A stretch of 64,000 nt of DNA from Candidatus Alloclostridium intestinigallinarum. GTDB lineage: Bacteria > Bacillota > Clostridia > Christensenellales > UBA3700. Below, in pieces: positions 43,001 through 51,059 of the stretch (positions within the stretch are counted from its first letter, which is position 1; every line of letters begins with the position of its first letter). The stretch lies in NCBI GenBank assembly GCA_904382605.1, contig CAJFJA010000003.1:1-64000 (forward strand). Reading direction: 5' to 3'. The notes below the pieces were generated by a model. That model saw only the letters and a list, made by a program, of their open reading frames with translations, was not told where the DNA came from and searched no databases. Both the position numbers and the translations under genes were made by a program.

Positions 43001-43611
43001 TCGCGGATATAAGGCATGTACTTTTCGTCCACCACCTTCTTGATGTCCGCATAATCTATCATCTCTATCTTGCTCACTTCGTGGGAAGTGCGGAAACCGT
43101 CGAAGAAGTGCAGGAAAGGCACTTTCGCCTTCAACGTGGCAAGATGCGCGACAAGCGCCAGGTCCATAACTTCCTGGACGGAGTTGGAAGCCAGCATTGC
43201 AAAGCCCGTCTGGCGGCAGCTCATCACGTCGCCGTGGTCGCCGAATATGTTCAGCGCGTGGTACGCCAGCGCCCTTGCGCTCACATGGAATACGCAGGGG
43301 GTCAGCTCGCCCGCAATTTTATACATATTGGGAATCATGAGCAGCAAGCCCTGGCTTGCGGTGAAAGTGGTGGTCAGCGCGCCTGCCGCCAAAGCGCCGT
43401 GCACGGCGCCCGCTGCGCCCGCTTCGGACTGCATTTCGGCAATTCTCAGCTTCTGACCGAAAATGTTCTTCCTGTCGGCGGTAGCCCATTCGTCCGCATT
43501 CTCCGCCATGGGGGAAGAAGGGGTGATGGGATAAATAGCCGCCACTTCGCTCATGGCATAGGCGATATGAGCCGCGGCGGTATTTCCGTCAATAGTCATT
43601 TTTTGTGCCAT
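40069..43611 (-). CDS. nifJ: Pyruvate:ferredoxin (flavodoxin) oxidoreductase
   Basis: This homodimeric, oxygen-sensitive enzyme oxidises pyruvate and CoA to acetyl-CoA, CO2 and reduced ferredoxin, the central pyruvate step of anaerobes. At 1180 residues it is the full single-chain form. The order is an N-terminal pyruvate-binding domain (YPITPSSPMAE), the gamma domain, and a two-[4Fe4S] ferredoxin domain (CLQCNQCSLVCP and CTGCGSCANTCP). The TPP domain follows, with the cluster motif CAGCGETPY and GGDGWAYDIGYGG plus LDTEVYSNTGGQ. It is a monocistronic gene with a strong GGAGG site, consensus promoter and terminator. Confidence 0.98.
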   Translation of the reverse strand: MAQKMTIDGNTAAAHIAYAMSEVAAIYPITPSSPMAENADEWATADRKNIFGQKLRIAEMQSEAGAAGAVHGALAAGALTTTFTASQGLLLMIPNMYKIAGELTPCVFHVSARALAYHALNIFGDHGDVMSCRQTGFAMLASNSVQEVMDLALVAHLATLKAKVPFLHFFDGFRTSHEVSKIEMIDYADIKKVVDEKYMPYIREFKSRALNPEHPVQKGTAQNPDIYFQNREACNKYYEAVPAIVEEAMEDVKKITGREYKPYQYYGAPDATDIIVLMGSGAEAVEETVDYLCAAGKKVGLVKVRLYRPFAAAKFAEAIPATVKNITVLDRVKECGSMGEPLYLDVVAALAETGRSAKILSGRYGLGSKEFNPSMINAVYENMNAKAPKNHFAVGIVDDVTGNYLPVTKKIDAAPAGAISCKFYGLGSDGTVGSNKNSIKIIGNNTEKYAQAYFSYDSKKSGGITVSHLRFGDKPIKSSYLIDQADFVACHNPSYVTKYDMVSDLKEGGTFLLNSPWTEEEMDKELPASMKNIIAKKHIKFYNIDAIDIVEKIGLGNRISTAMQACFFKLSGVIPYEDAEKYMKEMAYKSFKRKGDAVVQMNYAAIDNAVGAIKEIKYDEKKWATTTEGAKKVTYTEDPYFKAFISPVLDQKGDELPVSAFTGHEDGTVPTGTTKYEKRGIAVNVPCWNKDACLQCNQCSLVCPHAAIRPAVQKSFDGAPETFDAADAKGLLNGKGYKFRMQVSPLDCTGCGSCANTCPAKAKGALVMKPLAEALERGEKENWDYASSLPETDAPVARDTLIGSQLNKPLFEFSGACAGCGETPYVKLVTQLFGDRMIVANATGCSSIYGGSAPTCPYTKNDKGHGPAWANSLFEDNAEFGFGMNLAYEQRRSLIAQQLNELKGLWGNYEEGNAAIDKWIESMNDGEASKAASAELVKVLEACKGCGCEADKLVADILAEKDCFVKKSIWMFGGDGWAYDIGYGGLDHVLAQGEDVNILVLDTEVYSNTGGQASKSSPTGAVAKFAAGGKITKKKDLGKMAMSYGYVYVAQIALGANMNQTVKAIKEAENYHGPSLIIAYAPCINHGINMSNSIGEEKKAVDAGYWQLYRYNPALKEAGKNPFTLDSKQPKEGDYRAFLMGENRYAQLSKSKPEVAEKLFELNEEQAMERYADYKKMSEE

Positions 43612-43655
43612 ACAATTTCCTCCGAAAGGTATTTGTTATTTTATTACCGCTTAAT

Positions 43656-43684
43656 ATTATACCTTGAAATTTGCCGCTCGTCAA
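43656..43684 (-). promoter_or_regulatory. PFOR promoter
   Basis: On the minus strand TTGACG (43684-43679) and exact TATAAT (43661-43656) are separated by 17 bp, giving a leader of roughly 40 nt with CGGAGG before the ATG at 43611. Confidence 0.85.
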
Positions 43685-43749
43685 TAATCGGCGCGCATTT
43701 TACGGACAAAATGTATAAAATATTTTATAATCCCCGCGTGCGGTTTTAT

Positions 43750-43778
43750 TTGTAATAGCCGCAAGTTTATGATATAAT
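43750..43778 (+). promoter_or_regulatory. Promoter of the ecf-truA operon
   Basis: TTGTAA (43750-43755) and exact TATAAT (43773-43778) are separated by 17 bp, 28 bp before the ecfA1 start. Confidence 0.7.
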
Positions 43779-43806
43779 GTTATTCGGTTGTTTTTCGGAG
43801 CGTGCA

Positions 43807-44655
43807 ATGACTGCAATAAAACTTGAAAACGTATTTTACGCCTACGAAGCGGACGAGGGCGAAACCCCCGTCAACGCGGTGGACGGCGTATCTCTTGAAA
43901 TAGAAGAAGGCTCGTTCGTCGCCGTCGTGGGGCATAACGGCAGCGGCAAGTCCACTTTGGCGCGCCTTCTGAACGGACTTTTGCTGCCCGACAAGGGTAC
44001 GGTGACCGTTTTCGGCACGGATACGAAGGACGAAAAGAAGATATATTCCGTGCGTTCCGCCGTGGGCATGGTGTTCCAGAACCCGGACAACCAGATGGTG
44101 GCTTCCGTGGTGGAGGACGACATTGCCTTCGGACCGGAAAACCTGGGACTTCCGCGCGAAGAAATCATAAAGCGCGTGGACTGGGCGCTGGAACAGGTGG
44201 GTATGGCGGAATACCGCAAATCCACCCCGTTCAGAATGAGCGGCGGACAAAAGCAGAGGCTCGCCATCGCCGGCGTGCTCGCCATTCGTCCCAAAGTGAT
44301 AGTGCTGGACGAATCCACCGCCATGCTCGACCCCAAGGGCAGGCGCGAAGTGATGGACGTAATCCACGCGCTCAACAAAAAGGAAGGCATGACAGTCATT
44401 CATATCACCCACTATATGGAAGAAGTGCTCGAAGCAAGCAGGGTGATAGTCGTGGACGGGGGAAAGATTGCCCTCGACGATACGCCGCGCGCGGTATTCG
44501 CCCGCGGAGAAGAGTTGAAGAAGTATAAAATCGCTCCGCCCGCGGTCACGCTCATGGCGGACGCTTTGGCGGATGCGGGCGCGGATATTCCGCGCGACGT
44601 GGCCACGGAAGAAGAGTTGGAGGACGCGATATGCCGGTTGTTGTGCAGGGACTGA
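43807..44655 (+). CDS. ecfA1: Energy-coupling factor transporter ATPase A1
   Basis: This is one of the two ATPases that power ECF vitamin and metal importers. It has 282 residues, Walker A GHNGSGKST, Q-loop FQNPDNQ, signature MSGGQKQR, Walker B VIVLDESTAMLD and a His switch in IHITHYM. The ATG at 43807 (MTAIKLENVFYAY) has CGGAG at a good distance; an upstream in-frame ATG lies across the promoter -10. It overlaps ecfA2 by 25 bp. No substrate-binding S component is in the window, so the module is probably shared. Confidence 0.95.
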   Translation: MTAIKLENVFYAYEADEGETPVNAVDGVSLEIEEGSFVAVVGHNGSGKSTLARLLNGLLLPDKGTVTVFGTDTKDEKKIYSVRSAVGMVFQNPDNQMVASVVEDDIAFGPENLGLPREEIIKRVDWALEQVGMAEYRKSTPFRMSGGQKQRLAIAGVLAIRPKVIVLDESTAMLDPKGRREVMDVIHALNKKEGMTVIHITHYMEEVLEASRVIVVDGGKIALDDTPRAVFARGEELKKYKIAPPAVTLMADALADAGADIPRDVATEEELEDAICRLLCRD

Positions 44656-45587
44656 GTTTTTCTTACAGCAAGGGCACGCCTTTTGAGAAAAAAGCGCTCG
44701 ACAACGTGTCCCTTACGATAAACGACGGCGAGTTCGTGGGCATAATGGGGCACACGGGCAGCGGCAAGTCCACCTTTATCCAGCACCTCAACGGACTTAT
44801 CAGGGTGCAGGAAGGGAGCGTGGAAGTGGACGGCATACGCCTTACGAACGCAAAACGCCCCAAGCCCGATTACAAGAAGTTAAGGTCCACCCTAGGAATG
44901 GTTTTTCAGTATCCCGAATATCAGCTTTTCGACGATACGGTGATAAAGGACGTATCCTTCGGACCCAGGAACATGGGGTATAAAAAGGAAGAGGCGGAGC
45001 AGATGGCGCGAGAGGCGCTCACTCTTGTGGGGCTCGACCCCGACGAGGTGGGAGCAAAGGCGCCCTTCGAGCTTTCGGGCGGACAAAAACGCAGGGTAGC
45101 CATTGCCGGCGTTATAGTGATGAAGCCGAAAATTCTGGTGCTGGACGAGCCTACCGCGGGACTTGACCCCTACGGCAAGGAGCAGATTCTCAACCTTATT
45201 CTGCGCCTTAAAGCGGAGTGTTCGCCCACCGTAATAGTCATTTCCCACGACATGGACGAGATAACGCGCTACGCTAGCAGGCTGATAATCTTCGGCGAAG
45301 GCAGGGTTGCGTACGATCTGCCCATGACAGAGCTTTTCAGACACGGGAAAGAGCTTGAGGAGCTGGGGCTGGAAACGCCCACCGCCGTGCGCATGGCAAA
45401 CGCTTTGAAAGCGCGCGGAATCGACCTGGGCGACGGCATAGTGAATATGGATACGTTTACCGCCGCCGTGCTTGAAAAGTTGAAGGAAAAGGGCGTAAAC
45501 GTCGGCGCTTTCGGCGGAATCGACTGGTTCGGCGAGAGAAATAAAAAGGATATGCCCGCAGGCGGCGTGTTCGGGGAGGGCTTATGA
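44631..45587 (+). CDS. ecfA2: Energy-coupling factor transporter ATPase A2
   Basis: This is the second ATPase of the ECF module. It has 318 residues, Walker A GHTGSGKST, Q-loop FQYPEYQLF, signature LSGGQKRR, Walker B ILVLDEPTAGLD and His switch VISHDMD. GGAGG lies 8 bases before the ATG, inside ecfA1. It overlaps ecfT by 4 bp. The C-terminal extension after the ATPase core ends in a Gly-rich stretch. Confidence 0.95.
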   Translation: MPVVVQGLSFSYSKGTPFEKKALDNVSLTINDGEFVGIMGHTGSGKSTFIQHLNGLIRVQEGSVEVDGIRLTNAKRPKPDYKKLRSTLGMVFQYPEYQLFDDTVIKDVSFGPRNMGYKKEEAEQMAREALTLVGLDPDEVGAKAPFELSGGQKRRVAIAGVIVMKPKILVLDEPTAGLDPYGKEQILNLILRLKAECSPTVIVISHDMDEITRYASRLIIFGEGRVAYDLPMTELFRHGKELEELGLETPTAVRMANALKARGIDLGDGIVNMDTFTAAVLEKLKEKGVNVGAFGGIDWFGERNKKDMPAGGVFGEGL

Positions 45588-46435
45588 GAGATATAGCTTT
45601 CGGACAGTACTATCCCGTATCTTCACCCGTGCACAGGCTCGACCCCAGACTGAAAATCATATTCACGGTGCTTTATATCGTGACCATGTTTTTCGTGTCG
45701 TCCTACTTCGGCTATGCGCTCGTGCTGTGCTTTCTGCTCACGGTCTGCGCCGTCGCACATGTGCCGCCCAAGGCAATGTTCAAGAGCATAAAGGGCATTA
45801 TAATTCTGCTTATTATAACGGCTATACTCAACCTGTTCTTCTATGCGGGAGATACGAGCGTGGAGTGGACGTGGTGGATATTCACCGTATCGCCCGAGGC
45901 AATCGACTTTGCCTTGAAGATGATGTTCAGACTTATCCTGCTCATCATGGGCACCACCATTCTTACGTTTACCACGGGTACGAGCGAACTCACCGACGCC
46001 ATAGAAAGTCTGTTCAAGCCGCTCAATCTGATAAAAATTCCCGTGCGCGACATCGCGCTTATAATGTCCATCGCATTGCGCTTTATCCCCGGACTTATCG
46101 AGGAAACGGATAAGATAATGATGGCGCAGAAGGCGCGCGGCGCGGACATGGAAAGCGGCAATATCTTCAAGCGGATAAAGGCGATGCTGCCCGTGATAAT
46201 CCCCGTATTCGTAAGCGCATTCCGCAAGGCGGACGAACTTGCCGACGCGCTGGACGCGCGCTGTTACCAGGCAAGCCCCAAGCGCACCAAGATGAAGAAG
46301 ATGAGCTTTGCCTGGCGCGACCTCATAGCGTTTCTGATATTCGCCGCGTTTGTCACCGTGATATTCCTGGATAAATATCTGTGGGGCGGCGTCGACCAAT
46401 ATATCGTGCAGGCTTTCCAAAGCCTGATAGGGTAG
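45584..46435 (+). CDS. ecfT: Energy-coupling factor transporter transmembrane protein
   Basis: This is the scaffold that couples the two ATPases to S components. It has 283 residues, opening FGQYYPVSSPVHRLDPRLKI as in the family. Several membrane helices and the coupling-helix motifs AQKARGAD and DALDARCYQ follow. It is followed after 2 bp by truA, the order usual in Bacillota. Confidence 0.95.
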   Translation: MRDIAFGQYYPVSSPVHRLDPRLKIIFTVLYIVTMFFVSSYFGYALVLCFLLTVCAVAHVPPKAMFKSIKGIIILLIITAILNLFFYAGDTSVEWTWWIFTVSPEAIDFALKMMFRLILLIMGTTILTFTTGTSELTDAIESLFKPLNLIKIPVRDIALIMSIALRFIPGLIEETDKIMMAQKARGADMESGNIFKRIKAMLPVIIPVFVSAFRKADELADALDARCYQASPKRTKMKKMSFAWRDLIAFLIFAAFVTVIFLDKYLWGGVDQYIVQAFQSLIG

Positions 46436-46437
46436 TT

Positions 46438-47175
46438 ATGCGTTACAAACTTACTATCAGTTACGACGGCAGCGATTTTTACGGCTTTCAGCGCCAGCGC
46501 GGACTTATCTCCGTACAGCAATGTCTGGAAGAAGCGCTTTCCACCAAACTCAATGCGCCCGTAACCACCGTATGCGCGGGAAGGACGGACGCCGGAGTTC
46601 ACGCGCTCGGACAGGTGGTCCACTTCGACAGCAATCAGATATTGCCCGCCGATTTCGGCTTCCGCCTCAATCCGCTTCTGCCCGAAAGCATAGCCGTTTT
46701 GTCCTGCAAGCAGGTTCCCGATACCTTCCACGCCCGCTTTTCCGCAAAGAAAAAGACGTACCGTTACGATATTTATCTGTCGAAAATACACGCGCCCCTA
46801 AAGCGCCGCTACGCGCATATCTGCGTTTACGACCTGAATGTGGAAAATATGAAAAAGGCGTGCGCCTGCCTTGCCGGCGAGCACGACTTCCGCTCCTTCG
46901 CCCTTGCCGAAAGCGTTAGGGGCAAATCCACCGTACGCACCATCTACGACGTTCACATTGAAGAGGGCGAAGGCGGTAAACTGCTCTCCCTTTTCGTCAC
47001 GGGCAACGGCTTTCTGCACAACATGGTGCGCGCCATCGCCGGCACCCTGATAGACGTGGGCAGGGGCAGATTTTCCCCCGAAGATATGCAGTCCATTCTG
47101 GAAAGCCGCGACCGCCGCCGCGCAGGCAAGACGGTGGAAGGGTGCGGACTTTTCCTTGTAAGCGTGGAATACTAG
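46438..47175 (+). CDS. truA: tRNA pseudouridine(38-40) synthase
   Basis: This enzyme converts uridines 38-40 of the tRNA anticodon arm to pseudouridine. It has 245 residues, opening MRYKLTISYDGSDFYGFQRQ. Catalytic Asp51 is in GRTDAGVHALGQV, and GNGFLHNMVRAIAGTL is near the C-terminus. The ATG at 46438 sits 2 bp after ecfT. In many Bacillota the next genes are rplM and rpsI; here 3.9 kb of other sequence comes between. Confidence 0.96.
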   Translation: MRYKLTISYDGSDFYGFQRQRGLISVQQCLEEALSTKLNAPVTTVCAGRTDAGVHALGQVVHFDSNQILPADFGFRLNPLLPESIAVLSCKQVPDTFHARFSAKKKTYRYDIYLSKIHAPLKRRYAHICVYDLNVENMKKACACLAGEHDFRSFALAESVRGKSTVRTIYDVHIEEGEGGKLLSLFVTGNGFLHNMVRAIAGTLIDVGRGRFSPEDMQSILESRDRRRAGKTVEGCGLFLVSVEY

Positions 47176-47223
47176 AGCACACGAAAAACCGCAAAAATTT
47201 TTCGCTTTCATATACTTTTTACT

Positions 47224-47253
47224 ATATACGGTAAAAATTTTTACGCCGTATAT
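47224..47253. other. Palindrome after truA
   Basis: ATATACGG and CCGTATAT flank an inner TAAAAATTTTTA. It could be an extended hairpin at the 3' end of the truA transcript or a protein-binding palindrome. There is no T-run after it. Confidence 0.45.
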
Positions 47254-47341
47254 ATTCGTGCCATTATATAAATAAACAGAACTTACCGACCGTTGGCGGG
47301 CACGAATACGTTAAATTATACAATATTAAACGGCGGATTTA

Positions 47342-47542
47342 TCAGTCAATATATCCCACAAGATAATCAATGCTCACGTCAAAGTATTTCGCAAGCGCTT
47401 TAAGCTGGGCGATATTCGGTTCGCTGTCGCCGCATTCCCAATGCGAAACAGCCATTTTGGACAGGCACAGCAACCTTGCAATGTCCGTCTGCGAACGCCC
47501 GTTTTCCGCGCGCAATTCTTTAAGCCTGTCCTTGAACTCCAT
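47342..47542 (-). CDS. XRE-family helix-turn-helix regulator
   Basis: This is a 66-residue single-domain DNA-binding protein of the Cro/CI type. Helix-turn-helix is at about residues 17-37 (SQTDIARLLCLSKMAVSHWE), with the closing segment YFDVSIDYLVGY typical of the family. It has no sensor domain. It is divergent from the zinc-ribbon/LRR gene, and two related palindromes lie in the shared gap, so it probably represses that promoter and itself. The -10 box is at 47572-47567, with no Shine-Dalgarno before the ATG. Confidence 0.88.
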   Translation of the reverse strand: MEFKDRLKELRAENGRSQTDIARLLCLSKMAVSHWECGDSEPNIAQLKALAKYFDVSIDYLVGYID

Positions 47543-47551
47543 ACTATTAGT

Positions 47552-47568
47552 GTAACAAAATATGTTAT
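47552..47568. promoter_or_regulatory. Candidate XRE operator 2
   Basis: GTAACAAAATATGTTAT is a 17-bp imperfect palindrome related to operator 1 (47582-47598). The centres are 30 bp apart, close to three helical turns. It lies 10 bp upstream of the XRE ATG. Confidence 0.55.
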
Positions 47569-47575
47569 TATATAC

Positions 47576-47604
47576 TTGACAGTAACAAATATTGTTACTA
47601 TAAT
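47576..47604 (+). promoter_or_regulatory. Perfect promoter P1 with an operator palindrome as its spacer
   Basis: Exact TTGACA (47576-47581) and exact TATAAT (47599-47604) flank a 17-bp spacer that is itself the palindrome GTAACAAATATTGTTAC. A repressor bound there would block RNA polymerase directly. The promoter points toward the gene at 47758. Confidence 0.75.
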
Positions 47605-47678
47605 TATCAGTGAACCATTAAGCATAAATTATAAGTCGCCGGGTTTTGAGTAATTATTTATAAATACCTTGACGACCG

Positions 47679-47707
47679 CAATAAGATATGGTAATATTTA
47701 TGTATAA
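47679..47707 (+). promoter_or_regulatory. Second possible promoter P2 of the 47758 gene
   Basis: TTGACG (47679-47684) and TAATAT (47702-47707) are 17 bp apart, 50 bp before the ATG, and no copy of the palindrome lies between them. It could give repressor-independent expression. Confidence 0.5.
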
Positions 47708-47757
47708 ATATATTTAAGCAATACAGAAGATATGCGTAATATAAAGGAGGGGGTATT

Positions 47758-50700
47758 ATGGCTTACAAGTGTCCCGATTGCAATACGTATTTTTACGGTG
47801 ATTTTTGTCCCAAGTGTGCAAAGTCCGCCGCAGACTGCATTGAAATGTCCGAACTCGAAATAGAAGAGGACAAGAAGGCTGCAAAGAAAAAGGAAAAGGC
47901 GGGCGGAGAAGGTCAGACGGTTTGCCCCAAGTGCGGCAGGGTGTTTGAAGGGCTGTTCTGTCCCTTCTGCGGTTACGGCGCGGAAGAAGCCGGCATAGAG
48001 CGGCTGGAAGACGAAGAAGTTGCGGCGCAGGAAGAGGCTTTCAGTCAGGAAGATAAAAGAGCGGAAGAAGAGAAAAAGCGCGAAGAACAGGAGCAGACCG
48101 CCGCGGCGGCAGCCGCCGAAAAGGCGGAAGAAGAAGCCGTTGCAAGCGGAGAAAAGACAAAATGCCCCAAGTGCGGCAAGGTTGTTGAAGGGACTTTCTG
48201 TCCCTATTGCGGCACCCAGGTGCAGCAGCAAAACAAGTGTCCGCATTGCGGAACGGAGCGCGCAAAAGACGCAAAGTTCTGTCCCGTGTGCGGATATGAT
48301 TACGTGAACAACACGTTTGCAAAGCAGTATTACGCGTTTAAGCGCGAAAGGCGTGAAAATGCGGGGAAAATAGTAAAACAAAAATTTTCCGCGGCGGTTT
48401 CAAGCGCAAAGGTTCATAAAAAACGGGTTATAACGGCGGTTCTGGCAATAGCGGTTATTCTGGCAATTGTCGTGCCCGTTTCCGTGGTATTTACTTCGCC
48501 CGTGCAACCTGCCAACGTGGACAGGATAAACATAGGCGACACACAGGCGCACGTGGTAAGTGTTCTCGGCGACCCGTACAATTACAAAAAAGGGGACACC
48601 ACATTTAACTATTACAGCGATAATTATCTGAATATCCGCAAACAGCTTGACGAAATTGCGGATATGGACGATATTGGCAGTTTCAGCGATTTGGCGGACG
48701 CCATAGAAAAGGAAGAGGAACTCAACCAAAAGCTGGAAACGCTGGAATACAAGCGCACCACCGTTACTTTCGATGAAGGCGGGCTTGTAACGCAAATTGT
48801 TTATAACGCAAGTATTGTGGATAACGTAAGCCAGCCCAAGGAGTTGAAGTCGCAGGAAGTTATTACGGAAAGCGTGCGTATTTACGAGGCAAGCGACGTT
48901 GTGTATACCCTTAAATATGACGACGGCAGTATATATAAGAGCATTGCAAGCGTAACGGCGGAAGCGGCGAGTGCCGGTGTTAAATATCCTTTTACATATA
49001 AATTTGAAATTTACGACCCGTTTAGTGAAAGCGGAGCGAAAATTTCCATGGAATGCAGTGTGGTGGAAAATCCCGATTCGACCATTTTGTACGCCTTAAC
49101 AATCGGAGGCGTAAGCTATAAACTTACGACCGGCGGCACGCTTACGATAAGCGGCGAAGGTAAAGTGTTAAAAAACGCAGTAAGTGAGCAAGGCAGCATT
49201 AAAAATATAATAGTTGGCGAAGGCATCACCGCAATAGAACGGGGAGCATTTAGCGGGTGCGGCAATCTTGAGAGTATTACTTTGCCGTTTATAGGTTCGT
49301 CGCTTGAAGGGACTGAAAACGAACATTTCGGATATATATTTGCTAGTGGTAATAATAGTTACTTCTATAGGGATGTCCCCGATTCGCTTAAAGAAGTGAT
49401 TATAACAGGCGGAACAAGCATAGATAGCGGAGCATTCTCCGGTTGCAGCGGTTTGACAAGTGTAACGATACCCGACAGCGTAACAAACATAGGAGAGCGT
49501 GCGTTCTCCGGTTGCAGCGGCTTGACAAGTATAACCATACCCGATAGCGTAACAAGCATAGGACAGTCTGCATTCAATGGTTGCAGCGGCTTGACAAGCA
49601 TAACCATACCCGATAGTGTAACAAGCATAGGAGATGAAGCGTTCTATAATTGCAGCGCTTTGACAACATATTGCGAAGTGGCAAGTAAGCCCGGTGCTTG
49701 GAGTAGCAGTTGGAATGGTGATTGCCCTGTGGTATGGAATTGCAACAACAATGAAGCGGATAACGACGGAAATATCTACTATATCGCCGAAAACGGAATA
49801 AGATATGCCCTCAATAACGGCACGGCTGCAGTGATAAGGCAAAGTACGACGCTTAGCGGCGAAATAATTATTCCCGCAGAGATAACATATAAAGACGCTG
49901 TTTATTCCGTAACAAGCGTAGGAAATGGCGCATTCTCTTATTGTTACGGCTTAACAAGTATAATCATAGGGGGTAGTGTGACAAGCATAGGAGATAGTGC
50001 ATTCTACAATTGCAGTGGCTTGACAAGTATAACTATGCCAAATAGTATAACAAGTATAGGAAGAACTGCATTTTACTATTGCAGCGGCTTGACAAGCATA
50101 ACCATACCCGATAGTGTAACAAGCATAAAATATGAGGCATTCAATGGTTGCGATAATATTTCCGAAGTACATATAACCGATTTAGCTGCATGGTGCAACA
50201 TAGAATTTGGTGATACCGTAGCCAATCCGTTATATTATGCTCATAATTTATATTTAAATGGCGTACTTATATCGCAGCTTGAAATACCGCATGGCGTAAC
50301 AAGTATAGGAGATTATGCATTCTCCTATTGCAGCGGCTTGACAAGCATAACCATACCGGATAGCGTAACAAGCATAGGCGGATATGCATTCTCTGGTTGC
50401 AGTGGCTTGACAAGCATAACTATACCGAATAGTGTAACAAGCATAGGAAGTGATGCATTTTCCCATTGCAGCGGCTTGACAAGTGTAACCATACCTGATA
50501 GTGTAACCAGCATAGGAGTGCAGGCATTCTACAATTGCAGCGGCTTGACAAGCATCACCATACCCGATAGCGTAACAAGCATAGGAAGTTATGCATTCGC
50601 CCATTGCAGCGACTTGACAAGCATAACCATACCCGACAGTGTGACAAGCATAGGAAGCAGTGCATTCTACAATTGCAGTGGCTTGACAAGCATCGACTAT

Positions 50701-50820
50701 CAAGGCACCATGGCGCAGTGGAAGGCGATAAGAAAGGACAGCTGGTGGGCAGATGATACCGATGACTTTACGATAAAGTGCACGGACGGCGTTTTGGATA
50801 AAAACGGCAATCAGATTTAA
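47758..50820 (+). CDS. Membrane-anchored zinc-ribbon and BspA-type leucine-rich-repeat protein
   Basis: This is a 1020-residue protein of mixed build. Four CxxC...CxxC zinc ribbons lie at about residues 5-20, 56-71, 136-151 and 161-178, separated by Glu/Lys-rich low-complexity linkers. A single membrane helix is at about 224-245. Next comes a BamE/SmpA-like segment (RINIGDTQAHVVSVLGDPY). The rest is BspA-type LRR_5 repeats of 23 residues (CSGLTSITIPDSVTSIG and variants) in three blocks. The predicted topology puts zinc ribbons inside and LRRs outside. AAAGGAGGGGG precedes the ATG. The function is unknown; BspA repeats often mediate binding to host or other cells. Confidence 0.88.
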   Translation: MAYKCPDCNTYFYGDFCPKCAKSAADCIEMSELEIEEDKKAAKKKEKAGGEGQTVCPKCGRVFEGLFCPFCGYGAEEAGIERLEDEEVAAQEEAFSQEDKRAEEEKKREEQEQTAAAAAAEKAEEEAVASGEKTKCPKCGKVVEGTFCPYCGTQVQQQNKCPHCGTERAKDAKFCPVCGYDYVNNTFAKQYYAFKRERRENAGKIVKQKFSAAVSSAKVHKKRVITAVLAIAVILAIVVPVSVVFTSPVQPANVDRINIGDTQAHVVSVLGDPYNYKKGDTTFNYYSDNYLNIRKQLDEIADMDDIGSFSDLADAIEKEEELNQKLETLEYKRTTVTFDEGGLVTQIVYNASIVDNVSQPKELKSQEVITESVRIYEASDVVYTLKYDDGSIYKSIASVTAEAASAGVKYPFTYKFEIYDPFSESGAKISMECSVVENPDSTILYALTIGGVSYKLTTGGTLTISGEGKVLKNAVSEQGSIKNIIVGEGITAIERGAFSGCGNLESITLPFIGSSLEGTENEHFGYIFASGNNSYFYRDVPDSLKEVIITGGTSIDSGAFSGCSGLTSVTIPDSVTNIGERAFSGCSGLTSITIPDSVTSIGQSAFNGCSGLTSITIPDSVTSIGDEAFYNCSALTTYCEVASKPGAWSSSWNGDCPVVWNCNNNEADNDGNIYYIAENGIRYALNNGTAAVIRQSTTLSGEIIIPAEITYKDAVYSVTSVGNGAFSYCYGLTSIIIGGSVTSIGDSAFYNCSGLTSITMPNSITSIGRTAFYYCSGLTSITIPDSVTSIKYEAFNGCDNISEVHITDLAAWCNIEFGDTVANPLYYAHNLYLNGVLISQLEIPHGVTSIGDYAFSYCSGLTSITIPDSVTSIGGYAFSGCSGLTSITIPNSVTSIGSDAFSHCSGLTSVTIPDSVTSIGVQAFYNCSGLTSITIPDSVTSIGSYAFAHCSDLTSITIPDSVTSIGSSAFYNCSGLTSIDYQGTMAQWKAIRKDSWWADDTDDFTIKCTDGVLDKNGNQI
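49429..50690 (+). repeat. 69-bp tandem coding repeats (LRR units)
   Basis: The LRR region is built from 69-bp units such as tgcagcggcttgacaagcat followed by ataaccatacccgatagc. They occur in three blocks at about 49429-49665, 49918-50155 and 50282-50690, separated by unique sequence. Many units differ at only a few positions, including silent ones, which points to recent expansion and likely copy-number variation. Confidence 0.88.
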
Positions 50821-50850
50821 TATCCGGCAATATTGCCGTATCACCCTACG

Positions 50851-50873
50851 GGGGCGCGGAAGCGCCCCTTTTT
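50851..50873 (+). terminator. Terminator of the zinc-ribbon/LRR gene
   Basis: The stem GGGGCGC / GCGCCCC with loop GGAA is followed by TTTTT, 31 bp after the stop. Confidence 0.9.
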
Positions 50874-50949
50874 ATTGAAAGGTAAACGCGTGCGATAGCG
50901 CGCGGGCGGGGCGGGGAGTATGCGGTTTGCAAAAACTTGCTTTAATTGC

Positions 50950-50978
50950 TTGACATACGCCGTGCAATTTTATAAAAT
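50950..50978 (+). promoter_or_regulatory. Promoter of rplM-rpsI
   Basis: Exact TTGACA (50950-50955) and TAAAAT (50973-50978) are 17 bp apart. A leader of about 75 nt precedes rplM. Confidence 0.65.
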
Positions 50979-51059
50979 AATTAGGCATCGGGGAAAAGTG
51001 CGCCCAATTTAGCCCGTTTGACGCGCTCGTGCCCCATATCGAAAAATTCGGAGGTCACT

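Noticed and set aside
39937..43755. Very long plus-strand open frame opposite PFOR
   Set aside because: It is the antisense shadow of the PFOR gene, which has all family motifs, a promoter and a terminator on the minus strand.
50996..51059. Structured ribosomal-protein leader upstream of rplM
   Set aside because: An L13-type leader is possible in Bacillota, but I could not recognise its conserved core by eye.
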